From: Gammaproteobacteria bacterium | Lineage (GTDB): Bacteria; Pseudomonadota; Gammaproteobacteria; Pseudomonadales; Azotimanducaceae | Assembly (NCBI GenBank): GCA_018656865.1 | Contig: JABHYO010000184.1 | Coordinates: 1-34,462, forward strand | Length of the DNA: 34,462 nucleotides | Reading direction: 5' to 3' | Shown here: in pieces, positions 15,614-23,711 of the stretch | Layout of the letters: the number at the start of each line of letters is the position of its first letter | Position numbering within the stretch: the stretch's first letter is position 1 | The notes under the pieces: generated by a model | What the model was told of the DNA's origin: nothing | What the model saw: the letters and a program-made list of their open reading frames with translations, nothing else | Databases searched by the model: none | Translations under genes and position numbers: made by a program

Positions 15614-17401
15614 ATGAATCTTCGCTCGGTCCTTTTGTTGTGTCTGAGTCTAACCGTCTTCTCAACCGCTGCCCGGGGAGATGGATCATCCGGCAAGGTG
15701 ACCGCCGAAGATGGCTCGCCGATAGTGGGCGCCATGGTGACTTTCCGTTTTGGTTCTCCATTCCAGGAGCGGACGGTGTTCTCAGGAGAAGACGGCGGCT
15801 ATGTCGTCTCAGGTCTGCCGGACAACTCAGATTTTCTGGTCAGGGTCAGACGAATCGGCTGGGCTGATATACGCAGCCCTCAATCGCCTGGAGACGGTAC
15901 ACCTCTCGATTTCACCATGACACGACTGACGGATCCGGCCGAGGTAGCCGCGCAGCTGCCAGCCAATCACTGGTACGGGCTGGTGCTCGAACAAGTGGAA
16001 AGTGATTTCGAAAAGGAACAGATTGTCAGGCAGTGCACCTTTTGCCATCAGCAGGGTAATCCGGCGACACGATTGCAGAGATCGCCGGAAGAATGGCACA
16101 AGATCCTGTCACTGATGGCCAGGATGGGTGCCGGGCTGGATGAGGAGATTCGGAACAAGGTTCCCGAACTGTTTAATAGCGCCTACGACCCGGAGAACGC
16201 CATACCGAAGTTGACAAAGGGATTCGATAAGCCCGGGTTTGCACCTCCTCCAGATGCAGAGGTCAGGCGAGCTGTCATTGATGAATTTGAGATGGGTGGC
16301 AGATCCTCTATGCAGCATGACATGATCATGCATCCCAACGGTTTCGCCTATTCTGTCGATATGTCGACTGACACTCTGTTTCGCCTTGATCCTTCTGTTC
16401 CGAGTGGCGAGCGCGAGCTTTATCCGATCCCGTCGAGCAACAACCCGTTGGGCGGTGAGGGTGCCTCCGGTGCGCTGCCTTCCAATACGGATATGCGTGT
16501 CGGTCCCCACTCATTACAGGTGGACCAGGATGGGGACGTCTGGATTACATTAGCGGTCGGCAATCAGCTGGCACGGTTCGATATCGATGAAAAGAGCTTC
16601 ACCCTGGAGGACCTGCCGGGTGGTATTTTTCCTCATACGTTGCGGGTCGATGACAAGGGACGAGTCTGGTACACCATTACCGTATCGAACCATGTCGGCA
16701 TGTACGATCCTAAATCGGGTCAGCATGAGATTATTCGAATACCGGCCAGAAATTTGGGCGAAGAAGTCCTCTTGCGAATGCTGCCGGCACTGATGTGGCT
16801 CGGCCAGACTTTCGAACTGGATATGGGCGGCGGCGGTGAAGGATCGGGTCTGCCGATGCCCTATGGTATTGATTTCGCACCGGATGGTGGCGTCTGGTTC
16901 AGCCAGTTGAATGCAGATCGCATCGGTCGCATCGACCCGGAGACTTTCGAGCTGAAGATGATAGACACGCCGTTTTCGGCACCGAGGCGAATGCGCTTCG
17001 ATTCCAGGGGTAAGATGTGGATTCCAGGATTCTCGTCCAACCTGATCTCAAAGTTCGATCCTGAGACTGGCAAGTTCGAGAACTACGAGCTGCCCGTTGA
17101 ACCCCTGGGGACAGAGACACCTTATTCGGTCAATGTTGATCCGGCCACCGATGATGTCTGGGTCTGTGGCACCAACAGCGATACTCTGATTCGCTATCAG
17201 CAGGACATCGACAAGTTCACGATCTTTCCGTTGCCGACCCGGGTGACCTACACCAGGGACATCGACTTCGGCGCCGATGGCAGCGTCTGGACATCGAATT
17301 CGAATGCACCGGCCTGGCAAATCGAAACCGGGGTACCCAGGGTTATCCGTCTGGACGTAGATGGTGATACAGATCTTCCCATGGTGAGTGCTAACCCTTG
17401 A
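15614..17401 (+). CDS. exported beta-propeller (Vgb-like) protein with N-terminal CarboxypepD-reg-like domain and heme c motif
   Basis: The 595-residue protein has three parts. After a signal peptide (RSVLLLCLSLTVFSTAARG), residues about 25-105 resemble a carboxypeptidase-regulatory/CNA-B-like beta sandwich (GKVTAEDGSPIVGAMVTF, then GYVVSGLP and FLVRVRRIGWADI). Next is a short helical segment with Cys141-T-F-Cys144-His145, a heme c attachment motif. From about 230 to 590 there are repeated propeller blades of the virginiamycin-B-lyase/NHL type (DVWITLAVGNQLARFDIDEK; RVWYTITVSNHVGMYDPKSG; VWFSQLNADRIGRIDPETFE). It is first in an operon with a lipoprotein, a cytochrome c and a PQQ dehydrogenase, which suggests electron transfer or substrate sensing in the periplasm rather than antibiotic lyase activity. 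AAAGGAG precedes the ATG. Confidence 0.85.
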   Translation: MNLRSVLLLCLSLTVFSTAARGDGSSGKVTAEDGSPIVGAMVTFRFGSPFQERTVFSGEDGGYVVSGLPDNSDFLVRVRRIGWADIRSPQSPGDGTPLDFTMTRLTDPAEVAAQLPANHWYGLVLEQVESDFEKEQIVRQCTFCHQQGNPATRLQRSPEEWHKILSLMARMGAGLDEEIRNKVPELFNSAYDPENAIPKLTKGFDKPGFAPPPDAEVRRAVIDEFEMGGRSSMQHDMIMHPNGFAYSVDMSTDTLFRLDPSVPSGERELYPIPSSNNPLGGEGASGALPSNTDMRVGPHSLQVDQDGDVWITLAVGNQLARFDIDEKSFTLEDLPGGIFPHTLRVDDKGRVWYTITVSNHVGMYDPKSGQHEIIRIPARNLGEEVLLRMLPALMWLGQTFELDMGGGGEGSGLPMPYGIDFAPDGGVWFSQLNADRIGRIDPETFELKMIDTPFSAPRRMRFDSRGKMWIPGFSSNLISKFDPETGKFENYELPVEPLGTETPYSVNVDPATDDVWVCGTNSDTLIRYQQDIDKFTIFPLPTRVTYTRDIDFGADGSVWTSNSNAPAWQIETGVPRVIRLDVDGDTDLPMVSANP

Positions 17402-17904
17402 AAGATATTAGACGAGTATTTTCCCTGATGGCCCTGTTCCTGATTTCGGGTTGCGATCTCGTCGACCCTGCAGGGCAGACTGGACCGGTGCAGGAAGAGG
17501 CCGGCATTCTGGGTGATCAATTGCGAAGTGCACCAACGGCGGAGGGCGAACAGCTAACCATTCAGTTGGCGTTTGCCGCGGATGTCGATCTCGATCTTTA
17601 CGTTACCGGACCCCTGCTCGAGACGGTTTACTTCGCCAATCATGAAAGCAAGTCAGGCGGCAAGATTTCTGACGACGTTCGATGCGACAGCGAAGAAAGT
17701 GGCACTCGAACAGAAAAGGTTATTTATCTTAATCCCATGAAGGGACGATACCGGATTGGTGTCGATTTTCCCCATCGTTGTAGCGGGGAATCCGGCCCCG
17801 CACCTTTTGCCGTACTGGTGGAGCGTCCTGGCGAAGATCTGCAGAAAGAAGGCAGTGTCAAGCTGGAGCGTTTTGAAGTAGCCGTTTTGGAGTTTGAACT
17901 ATGA
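17398..17904 (+). CDS. DUF2135-like (YfaP-type) lipoprotein
   Basis: The 168-residue product starts at a TTG that overlaps the previous stop (TTGA). KDIRRVFSLMALFLISGC is a lipoprotein signal with the acylated Cys at 19. The rest is a single beta-rich domain: FAADVDLDLYVTGPLLETVY, SGGKISDDVRCD, then GRYRIGVDFPHRCSG. This matches the pattern of DUF2135/YfaP domains (DVDLxV..P.G..V, SGG.L..D, G.Y.V.V), which are beta sandwiches of unknown role. A shorter start at the internal Met11 would remove the positive n-region. Neighbours on both sides overlap by 4 bp, so it should be made in step with the propeller protein and the cytochrome, probably as a periplasmic partner (inference). Confidence 0.75.
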   Translation: MKDIRRVFSLMALFLISGCDLVDPAGQTGPVQEEAGILGDQLRSAPTAEGEQLTIQLAFAADVDLDLYVTGPLLETVYFANHESKSGGKISDDVRCDSEESGTRTEKVIYLNPMKGRYRIGVDFPHRCSGESGPAPFAVLVERPGEDLQKEGSVKLERFEVAVLEFEL

Positions 17905-18278
17905 GAGTCTTAAGTCATTGTTGTCGATTGATAGCGTTCAGTTTAACGCTATTCCTGCCGTACTCTGTCATGGCAGATCAGAATGAAGAAGGGAAGGCGT
18001 TGTTCGCTACTCTTTGTACAGAATGCCATGGTGTCAATGGCGACGGTCACGGACCGGTAGCCGAAACCATGCCTCTTAAACCAAGAGACTTTGCGTTGGC
18101 TGCATTCAAGTTCGATACCGATTCAGACTGGCAGAAGGGTACCGATATCGATCTTGCTAACGTTATTCGGCAGGGACCAGGCGCCTTTGGTGGTTCGGCC
18201 TTAATGCCTCCTTTCGCTCACCTGGGGGAAAAAGAGATTTCCAGTCTGGTTTCTTTCATACGATCTCGAAAACCATAA
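17901..18278 (+). CDS. class I cytochrome c, periplasmic
   Basis: The 125-residue protein has a signal peptide (CRLIAFSLTLFLPYSVMA), a heme site Cys39-T-E-Cys42-His43 in CTECHGVNGDGHGP, and a candidate axial Met102 in ALMPPFAHL, followed by the C-terminal helix EKEISSLVSFIRS. These are the parts of a monoheme class I cytochrome c. The ATG overlaps the previous stop (ATGA). It lies 4 bp before the PQQ dehydrogenase gene, the standard layout for a dedicated electron acceptor of a quinoprotein, so it likely carries electrons from the dehydrogenase to the respiratory chain. Confidence 0.92.
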   Translation: MRVLSHCCRLIAFSLTLFLPYSVMADQNEEGKALFATLCTECHGVNGDGHGPVAETMPLKPRDFALAAFKFDTDSDWQKGTDIDLANVIRQGPGAFGGSALMPPFAHLGEKEISSLVSFIRSRKP

Positions 18279-18282
18279 AGCG

Positions 18283-20196
18283 ATGAAACATCTTGCTGGC
18301 TTGGTTCTCATTCTGGGGCTTGTCGGTTGCGGCAAGCTGGGGCCTCTAGAGGATATCCCGACTGGCACTATCGCCGAGTGGTCGTCCTACGGAGCAACGC
18401 CGGGCGGCACACACTTTTCTTCCGGGACTCAGATCACACCTGATAACGTGGGTCATCTGAAACAGGCGTGGGTTCACCGTTCAGGTGATTTCAGGGATCT
18501 CACCGATGCAGGAATAAAATTCCCGACCCAGAGTGCCTTTGAAGTAACACCCATCGTTGTTGAGGACCGGCTCTACTACTGCTCACCCTTTAACATCGTC
18601 TACGCACTGAATGCAGAAACCGGTGAGGAAATCTGGGCATACAAGTCCGATGTTGATCGAATGGCTGACGTGATGCCGATTTGCCGGGGGGTCAATAGCT
18701 GGCAATCCGGTAAGACGGGGTTCTGCGAACATCGAATTATTACGGGTACGCTCGACGCGCGGCTCATCGCCCTCGATGCCGAGACGGGCAAACCCTGCGA
18801 AGGTTTTGGCGACAAGGGTGAGGTCGATGTCAGCGACGGTCTGTCCGAACATAATCCCTGGGAATATTCGATCACCTCTCCACCTGCAATTTTAGGTGAT
18901 CGCATCATCACGGGAGCACATGTCTTCGATAATCAGCGTACTGGTGTGCCAAGTGGTGTCGTCAGGTCCTATGACGTTCGTACCGGGGAATTACTGTGGG
19001 CATGGAATCCGGTCAAACCGGGAACCGTTGAGCGCAACGATGACGATACCTATCTCGCCGGCACGACCAATGTCTGGTCGATCATCAGCGTTGATGCTGG
19101 CCGCGATATGGTGTTTGTCCCCACCGGCAACACGTCACCGGATTATTATGGCGGCCATCGAGGTGATCTCGACTACTACTTCAGTTCTGTTGTCGCCCTT
19201 GCAGGCGAAACCGGCGAGGTCATCTGGCGCCAGCAGCTGGTTCACCATGATATCTGGGACTACGACACGCCTGCGCAGCCGACGCTGATTGATATCACCG
19301 TCGACGGTAGCGTGGTGCCGGCCCTGGTGCAGGTCACGAAAATGGGTATGACCTTTGCTTTCAACAGGGATACCGGCGAGCCGCTCTGGCCAATTGAAGA
19401 GCGCCCGGTGCCGCAGGAAGGCGCTGTACCTGAAGAATCAATCTCGCCGACCCAGCCTTTCCCGACTCACATTCCTTATCAGCATGAATTAGCGCTTACG
19501 CCAGATGATGCCTGGGGCATGACGCCCTGGGACAGAGGCAAGTGCGAAGATCTCATTGCTGAGAAGGCGCCGCGTATCTACACGCCACCATCACTGACAG
19601 GTACGGTCAGCCATCCTTCAGCCGGAGGTGGCAGTAACTGGGGGTCACCGGCGATCGACCCACGTACCGGCATTATGGTGGTCTACACGATGCGCGTGCC
19701 GACACTGACAACACTGGTCCCAAGGGCCGAGTGTGAAGGAGCGGGGCAGCCACAGACAGGCACACCATATTGTGTCGAAACGACTTTCCTGGCTTCGCCA
19801 CTGGGCGTGCCCTGTACAGCACCACCCTGGGGAACACTGGATGCCATTGATATTACTGCGGGTGAGTATCTCTGGAGCGTACCGATGGGTACAACGCGGG
19901 ATATTGCGCCATTTCCTGTCTGGTGGATAAAGGGGCTGCCTGGGTTTGCCGCACCGATGATGACCGCATCGGGGCTGGTTTTTTCAGGTGTTAGCAACGA
20001 ACATGCCTTTCGCGCTTATGACGTCAAAACCGGTGAGGAACTCTGGAAGGCAGACCTGCCCACATCGGCCAATGCACTGCCAATGAGCTATCAGATATCA
20101 GAGAGTGGACGCCAGTATGTTGTTGTTGCCGCAGGCGGTCACTGGAGTGGGGGCAGCCCAGCAGGCGACTACCTGATTGCGTATTCGCTCCCCTAG
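18283..20196 (+). CDS. PQQ-dependent dehydrogenase, lipoprotein-anchored quinoprotein
   Basis: The 637-residue product begins with a lipoprotein signal (MKHLAGLVLILGLVGC, Cys16), then the eight-bladed quinoprotein propeller: EWSSYGATPGGTHFSSGTQI near the N-terminus, several AxDxxTGxxxW blade repeats (ALNAETGEEIWAYKSD; YDVRTGELLWAWNPV; AYDVKTGEELWKADL), and the active-site stretch HHDIWDYDTPAQPTLIDI (about 321-338), which matches the catalytic aspartate region of membrane glucose dehydrogenases. GGGSNWGSPAIDP is also characteristic. It lacks the N-terminal transmembrane helices of Gcd and has no fused cytochrome, so the separate cytochrome c just upstream is the likely acceptor. Substrate unknown (sugar or alcohol). 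No PQQ biosynthesis genes are in the window. Confidence 0.93.
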   Translation: MKHLAGLVLILGLVGCGKLGPLEDIPTGTIAEWSSYGATPGGTHFSSGTQITPDNVGHLKQAWVHRSGDFRDLTDAGIKFPTQSAFEVTPIVVEDRLYYCSPFNIVYALNAETGEEIWAYKSDVDRMADVMPICRGVNSWQSGKTGFCEHRIITGTLDARLIALDAETGKPCEGFGDKGEVDVSDGLSEHNPWEYSITSPPAILGDRIITGAHVFDNQRTGVPSGVVRSYDVRTGELLWAWNPVKPGTVERNDDDTYLAGTTNVWSIISVDAGRDMVFVPTGNTSPDYYGGHRGDLDYYFSSVVALAGETGEVIWRQQLVHHDIWDYDTPAQPTLIDITVDGSVVPALVQVTKMGMTFAFNRDTGEPLWPIEERPVPQEGAVPEESISPTQPFPTHIPYQHELALTPDDAWGMTPWDRGKCEDLIAEKAPRIYTPPSLTGTVSHPSAGGGSNWGSPAIDPRTGIMVVYTMRVPTLTTLVPRAECEGAGQPQTGTPYCVETTFLASPLGVPCTAPPWGTLDAIDITAGEYLWSVPMGTTRDIAPFPVWWIKGLPGFAAPMMTASGLVFSGVSNEHAFRAYDVKTGEELWKADLPTSANALPMSYQISESGRQYVVVAAGGHWSGGSPAGDYLIAYSLP

Positions 20197-20209
20197 AAAG
20201 TAAGGCGCC

Positions 20210-20932
20210 ATGAACTCGTCAGTCCAGTCGATTCCTGTCTTCAATCTGCTCATCTCATTTGTCCCGGTCGCAATCGTTCTGGCCATCATGATCGCCTGGT
20301 CGCAGAAAGTCTGGCAGGCGATTTATGCACTTGGCCGCATGGTGCTGCAACTGGTGCTGATCGGCTATCTGCTGGTGTTTATTTTTGAAACCCGGTATTC
20401 AGGTGTTGTGCTTATCGTCCTGACGGTGATGCTGCTGGCAGCAGGCTGGATCTCGCTAAATCCGGTTGCGGCCAGAAGGCGGGTACTCCTGCTGCCGGTT
20501 CTTGTCTCGCTCTTTGTTGGCTGCGGCCTGACGCTGGCGGTACTGACACAGGGTGTACTGCGACTCGAACCCTGGTTTCTGCCACAGTACATGATCCCGC
20601 TTGCAGGCATGACCTTGGCCAATGCCATGACCTCGGTGAGTCTTTCCGCTGAGCGTTATGAAACAGAAATAGTGAGAGGAGCCGAGCCCGGGGAGGCACG
20701 TCATATAGCGATGACCACTGGCATGATTCCGGTGGTTAACGCGCTCTTTGCCGTTGGCCTCGTTGCCCTGCCGGGCATGATGACCGGACAGATATTATCC
20801 GGTGTCTCTCCGCTGATCGCGGTGCGCTACCAGATCATGGTCATGTGCATGATGTTCGGCGGCGCGGGTATTTCGGTGGCCTGCTTTCTCTGGTATGCCG
20901 CACGGGTTCACTGGGAGGAAGTACCCGATTAG
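20210..20932 (+). CDS. fetB: FetB / UPF0014-type ABC transporter permease
   Basis: The 240-residue membrane protein has about seven hydrophobic helices and the family signatures YALGRMVLQLVLIGYLLVFI, AGMTLANAMTSVSLSAERYE and VALPGMMTGQILSGVSPLIA, then AVRYQIMVM. In Escherichia coli FetB pairs with the ATPase FetA for iron export. Here no ATPase gene is adjacent: upstream is the PQQ dehydrogenase (13 bp away, so probably same transcript), and downstream is the convergent catalase gene. Either the ATPase lies elsewhere or this permease has a different partner. The last bases of the gene form the left copy of a 22-nt repeat that recurs at 23626. Confidence 0.88.
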   Translation: MNSSVQSIPVFNLLISFVPVAIVLAIMIAWSQKVWQAIYALGRMVLQLVLIGYLLVFIFETRYSGVVLIVLTVMLLAAGWISLNPVAARRRVLLLPVLVSLFVGCGLTLAVLTQGVLRLEPWFLPQYMIPLAGMTLANAMTSVSLSAERYETEIVRGAEPGEARHIAMTTGMIPVVNALFAVGLVALPGMMTGQILSGVSPLIAVRYQIMVMCMMFGGAGISVACFLWYAARVHWEEVPD

Positions 20933-20939
20933 TTGACCC
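20918..20939 (+). repeat. left copy of a 22-nt direct repeat flanking katA-oxyR
   Basis: This covers the end of the FetB-type gene, its stop and seven following bases. It matches 23626-23647 at 21 of 22 positions (shared core CCCGATTAGTTGACCC). The two copies bracket the entire katA-oxyR block. Confidence 0.7.
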
Positions 20940-20991
20940 GAGGGGAATGTCACGGCGCCTCCCGCGCACGTCTAACGATGCGCCCGCCGAC

Positions 20992-21015
20992 CGCCTGGAA
21001 GTGTTTGTCCAGGCG
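20992..21015. terminator. stem-loop between the fetB-like gene and katA
   Basis: CGCCTGGA-(8 nt)-TCCAGGCG is a perfect 8-bp hairpin located between two convergent genes, suited to end both transcripts. There is no T-run on either side, so termination strength is uncertain. Confidence 0.5.
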
Positions 21016-21037
21016 ATCTGACGGGCTCTGGTCTTTG

Positions 21038-22474
21038 TTAACCTCCCATAGCACTGCGAACCCGGTAAGCGTAGTCGGGATCTGCCTCAAAGAAGTATTC
21101 CAGCATCTTCTTCTGAACATCAGGGTCCGCAAAGTTCAGGCCACCGGCGATGGTCCCTGCGAGATCGGTGCGCTGATCGTCGTTCATCAGTCTGAACAGA
21201 TCCCCCGCCTGACTGAAGTAGTCGGCACCGTCCTGGCTGTGTGGACATACGTTCACGGAACCCTCAAGTGCAAGCGGTGGTGCCGCAGTCGACGCATCGG
21301 GCGCCGCTGACTCGCCCTGATTATTGGGATAGAAGTTGACGTCCGATGCCTGCTCGGACTGCCGCATGCCTGCCATCTGTCCGTCCGCCTGATAGTGGCC
21401 CATTGGACATACGGGTGCGTTGACCGGGAGCTGATTGTGATTCACCCCCAGGCGATATCGGTGTGCATCCTGGTAAGCCAGCAATCGTGCCTGCAGCATT
21501 TTGTCCGGGGACGGACCGATGCCGGGGACGAAATTGCTCGGGGCAAAAGCAGCCTGCTCTGTTTCGGCGAAGTAGTTGTCAACGTTACGATTCAGCTCCA
21601 GCGAACCGACCTCTATCAGAGGCACAAGATCGTGAGGCCAGACCTTGGTCAGATCAAACGGATTGTGTGGAAAAGACCTGGCATCATCCTCGGACAGAAT
21701 CTGAATCTTCACCGTCCAGCTTGGATAGTCGCCCCGGTCGATGGCTTCCACGAGATCCTGCTGTGCCCCATGGGAGGGAAGTCCCGCCGCTTCATCAGCT
21801 GACAGGCAACCGATACCCTGATTCGTCTTGAAGTGCCACTTGATCCAGAAGCGTTCGTTGTTGTGGTTCCAGAACGAAAAGGTATGAGAGCCGTATCCGT
21901 TGATGTGCCGCCACGAAGATGGAATTCCGCGCTCTGACATCAGAATGGTCATCTGGTGCAGTGACTGCGGATGATTGGCCCAGAATTCATACATTCGTGC
22001 GGGGTCCGGCAGATTGGTTCTGGGGTTCTTCTTCTGCGAGTGAACAAAATCCGGAAACATGATCGGGTCGTTGAGAAAGAATACCGGGGTGTTGTTGCCG
22101 ACGATATCGTAGTTGCCCTGCTGGGTATAAAACTTGACGGCAAAACCGCGTGGATCGCGGGCGTAGTCGCTGGAATCCTGACCGCCGCCTACGGTTGAAA
22201 ACCTGAGAAATACATCCGTTGTCTGGCCGACGATCTGAAGGAAATCGGCGCGGGTATATTCAGCAAGAGATTTGGATACCTTGAAGGTGCCGTAGGCGCC
22301 GGAACCCCGGGCATGCACGACTCTTTCCGGAATACGTTCACGGTTGAAGTGTGCAAGCTTTTCGAACAGCTGGTAGTTATCGAATGTAAGAGGGCCTCTT
22401 TCCCCGGCAGTAATACTATTGTTGTCGTCGGCAATCGGTGAACCGGCAGATGTGGTCAGTGTTGGTCTGTTCAT
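21038..22474 (-). CDS. katA: monofunctional heme catalase, small-subunit type
   Basis: The 478-residue enzyme has the catalase landmarks: active-site His54 in RVVHARGSGAYG, the Asn of DIVGNNTPVFFLNDP (about 123-137), RHINGYGSHTFSFWN (about 189-203), and heme-ligand Tyr334 in ARLLAYQDAHRYRLG. It breaks hydrogen peroxide down to water and oxygen. No signal peptide, hence cytoplasmic. Length fits clade 3 catalases without the C-terminal flavodoxin-like domain. AGGAGAT precedes the ATG. It is immediately downstream of oxyR on the same strand (130 bp), so peroxide control by OxyR is likely. Confidence 0.96.
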   Translation of the reverse strand: MNRPTLTTSAGSPIADDNNSITAGERGPLTFDNYQLFEKLAHFNRERIPERVVHARGSGAYGTFKVSKSLAEYTRADFLQIVGQTTDVFLRFSTVGGGQDSSDYARDPRGFAVKFYTQQGNYDIVGNNTPVFFLNDPIMFPDFVHSQKKNPRTNLPDPARMYEFWANHPQSLHQMTILMSERGIPSSWRHINGYGSHTFSFWNHNNERFWIKWHFKTNQGIGCLSADEAAGLPSHGAQQDLVEAIDRGDYPSWTVKIQILSEDDARSFPHNPFDLTKVWPHDLVPLIEVGSLELNRNVDNYFAETEQAAFAPSNFVPGIGPSPDKMLQARLLAYQDAHRYRLGVNHNQLPVNAPVCPMGHYQADGQMAGMRQSEQASDVNFYPNNQGESAAPDASTAAPPLALEGSVNVCPHSQDGADYFSQAGDLFRLMNDDQRTDLAGTIAGGLNFADPDVQKKMLEYFFEADPDYAYRVRSAMGG

Positions 22475-22518
22475 TGGTATCTCCTGCTTGATGTGATGGA
22501 GGAGATTACCGGGGGTTA

Positions 22519-22528
22519 TCAGGCCTGA
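22519..22528. promoter_or_regulatory. palindrome upstream of katA
   Basis: TCAGGCCTGA is a perfect 10-bp palindrome within a longer near-symmetric AT-flanked stretch, between the katA start and the oxyR stop. It does not match the ATAG/CTAT OxyR half-sites, so its role is unknown. Confidence 0.25.
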
Positions 22529-22604
22529 ATAATCGTTTCCGGGCCTTTCTGGTATCGGACTTCCCTATAGAGGAGGTGAGTACCGATCAGATGGTTAGAC
22601 TCAC

Positions 22605-23528
22605 TCAGCTGACCAGATAGGATTCGGGAACGACGTTCCTGATGGTTTCTGACAGGACGGCGAAGTCAGCCCGTCTCGATTCATTCGCCATCGTGGCAAG
22701 GACGATGTCCCGACCGAAGGGTTTCTTGTCCGCCAGTTTCTTGTAGCTGATCAGATTCGAGAAGGGGTCTGTTTGCGGCAACGACAGCTCAGGCAAAAGC
22801 GTATAACCCGCACCGGTAGCCACCATCTGCTTGAGGGTTTCCAGCGACATGGCATGAAGCCGTTTGTTCTGTTTCCGCTGCTTTGCAGGGCAGACATTCA
22901 GTGCCTGTCCGGACAGGCAGTGGCCGTCCTCCAGCAGTACCATTTCCGATCCGTTCAGATCCCGGGCATGGATTTTGGCTTTTTTCTCCAGTCGATGCCC
23001 CTTTGGCATAGCCAGCACGAAGAGCTCCTGAAACAGATCGTATGTTCTGACCCCTTTCCGCATCAGTGGCGCCGCAGCAATGACAGCATCGAGTTCACCC
23101 TGTTTGAGCTGATCCATAAGCGCTTCAGTCAGACCCTCGTGCAGAATCAACTCGAGTGCAGGATGCTGGTCTCGCAGTACAGGCAGCAGCAATGGCATGA
23201 GGTACGGCCCGAGTGTGGCGATGATACCCAGGCGCAACGTCTTCGACAGCAGCGACACTTCGTGGGCAAGCAGTTCGTCTACCTCGTTCACCTGGTCCAG
23301 TATGGTCCGGGCATGTTCTATAAGCAGTTGACCCTGGTCCGTTGGCGTCGTTTTGGTGCCGGTCCTGCGGAAGAGCGTCGTATCGAGAATGGATTCGATG
23401 CGCTTGATTCGCTCGCTCAGGGCTGGCTGTGAAATATGGCTGGCTTCTGCTGCACGGCTGACCGAGCCCATTTCAGCAACGGCTAAAATATACTGGAGGT
23501 CTCTGAAGCTCAGGTGTTTAAGGCTCAC
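22605..23528 (-). CDS. oxyR: LysR-type peroxide sensor/activator OxyR
   Basis: The 307-residue regulator has an N-terminal LysR winged helix (FRDLQYILAVAEMGSVSRAA; SHISQPALSERIKRIES) and an effector domain with the OxyR redox pair Cys204-x8-Cys213 in LLEDGHCLSGQALNVC, matching Cys199/Cys208 of Escherichia coli OxyR. Peroxide oxidises the pair to a disulfide and switches target promoters on. It is upstream of katA in the same direction, the natural target. The upstream gap of 183 bp contains the right copy of the 22-nt repeat. Confidence 0.95.
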   Translation of the reverse strand: MSLKHLSFRDLQYILAVAEMGSVSRAAEASHISQPALSERIKRIESILDTTLFRRTGTKTTPTDQGQLLIEHARTILDQVNEVDELLAHEVSLLSKTLRLGIIATLGPYLMPLLLPVLRDQHPALELILHEGLTEALMDQLKQGELDAVIAAAPLMRKGVRTYDLFQELFVLAMPKGHRLEKKAKIHARDLNGSEMVLLEDGHCLSGQALNVCPAKQRKQNKRLHAMSLETLKQMVATGAGYTLLPELSLPQTDPFSNLISYKKLADKKPFGRDIVLATMANESRRADFAVLSETIRNVVPESYLVS

Positions 23529-23625
23529 TGCTGTCTCTGATGCGTGCGTTGGGTCCGGGTGGTAGTGACAGTAGTGTAGAACGATAGGATATGTCCATGT
23601 CTAAAACCGGTAAGACCCTGTCTCA

Positions 23626-23647
23626 GAAGTGCCCGATTAGTTGACCC
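23626..23647 (+). repeat. right copy of the 22-nt direct repeat flanking katA-oxyR
   Basis: This matches 20918-20939 at 21 of 22 positions. Here it is non-coding, 64 bp before the thiamine-diphosphate enzyme gene. Its end contains TTGACC, a possible -35-like hexamer. See the left copy and the finding on insertion. Confidence 0.7.
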
Positions 23648-23711
23648 AAATCATCCCTGGCACAAGGTACTTCGGCTACTTTGACAGTACTTTGAATTTC
23701 TGGAGATCGTC

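Noticed and set aside
15614..17401. Propeller protein as a streptogramin (virginiamycin B) lyase
   Set aside because: Added N-terminal domain, heme motif and operon context point to a redox role; the blade similarity is generic.
22773..23432. 219-residue open frame opposite oxyR
   Set aside because: It lies entirely antisense to a gene with clear OxyR motifs and shows no recognisable domain.
23597..23644. 15-codon ORF before the ThDP-enzyme gene
   Set aside because: Too short to support, no ribosome site, and its end coincides with the repeat copy; chance is likely.
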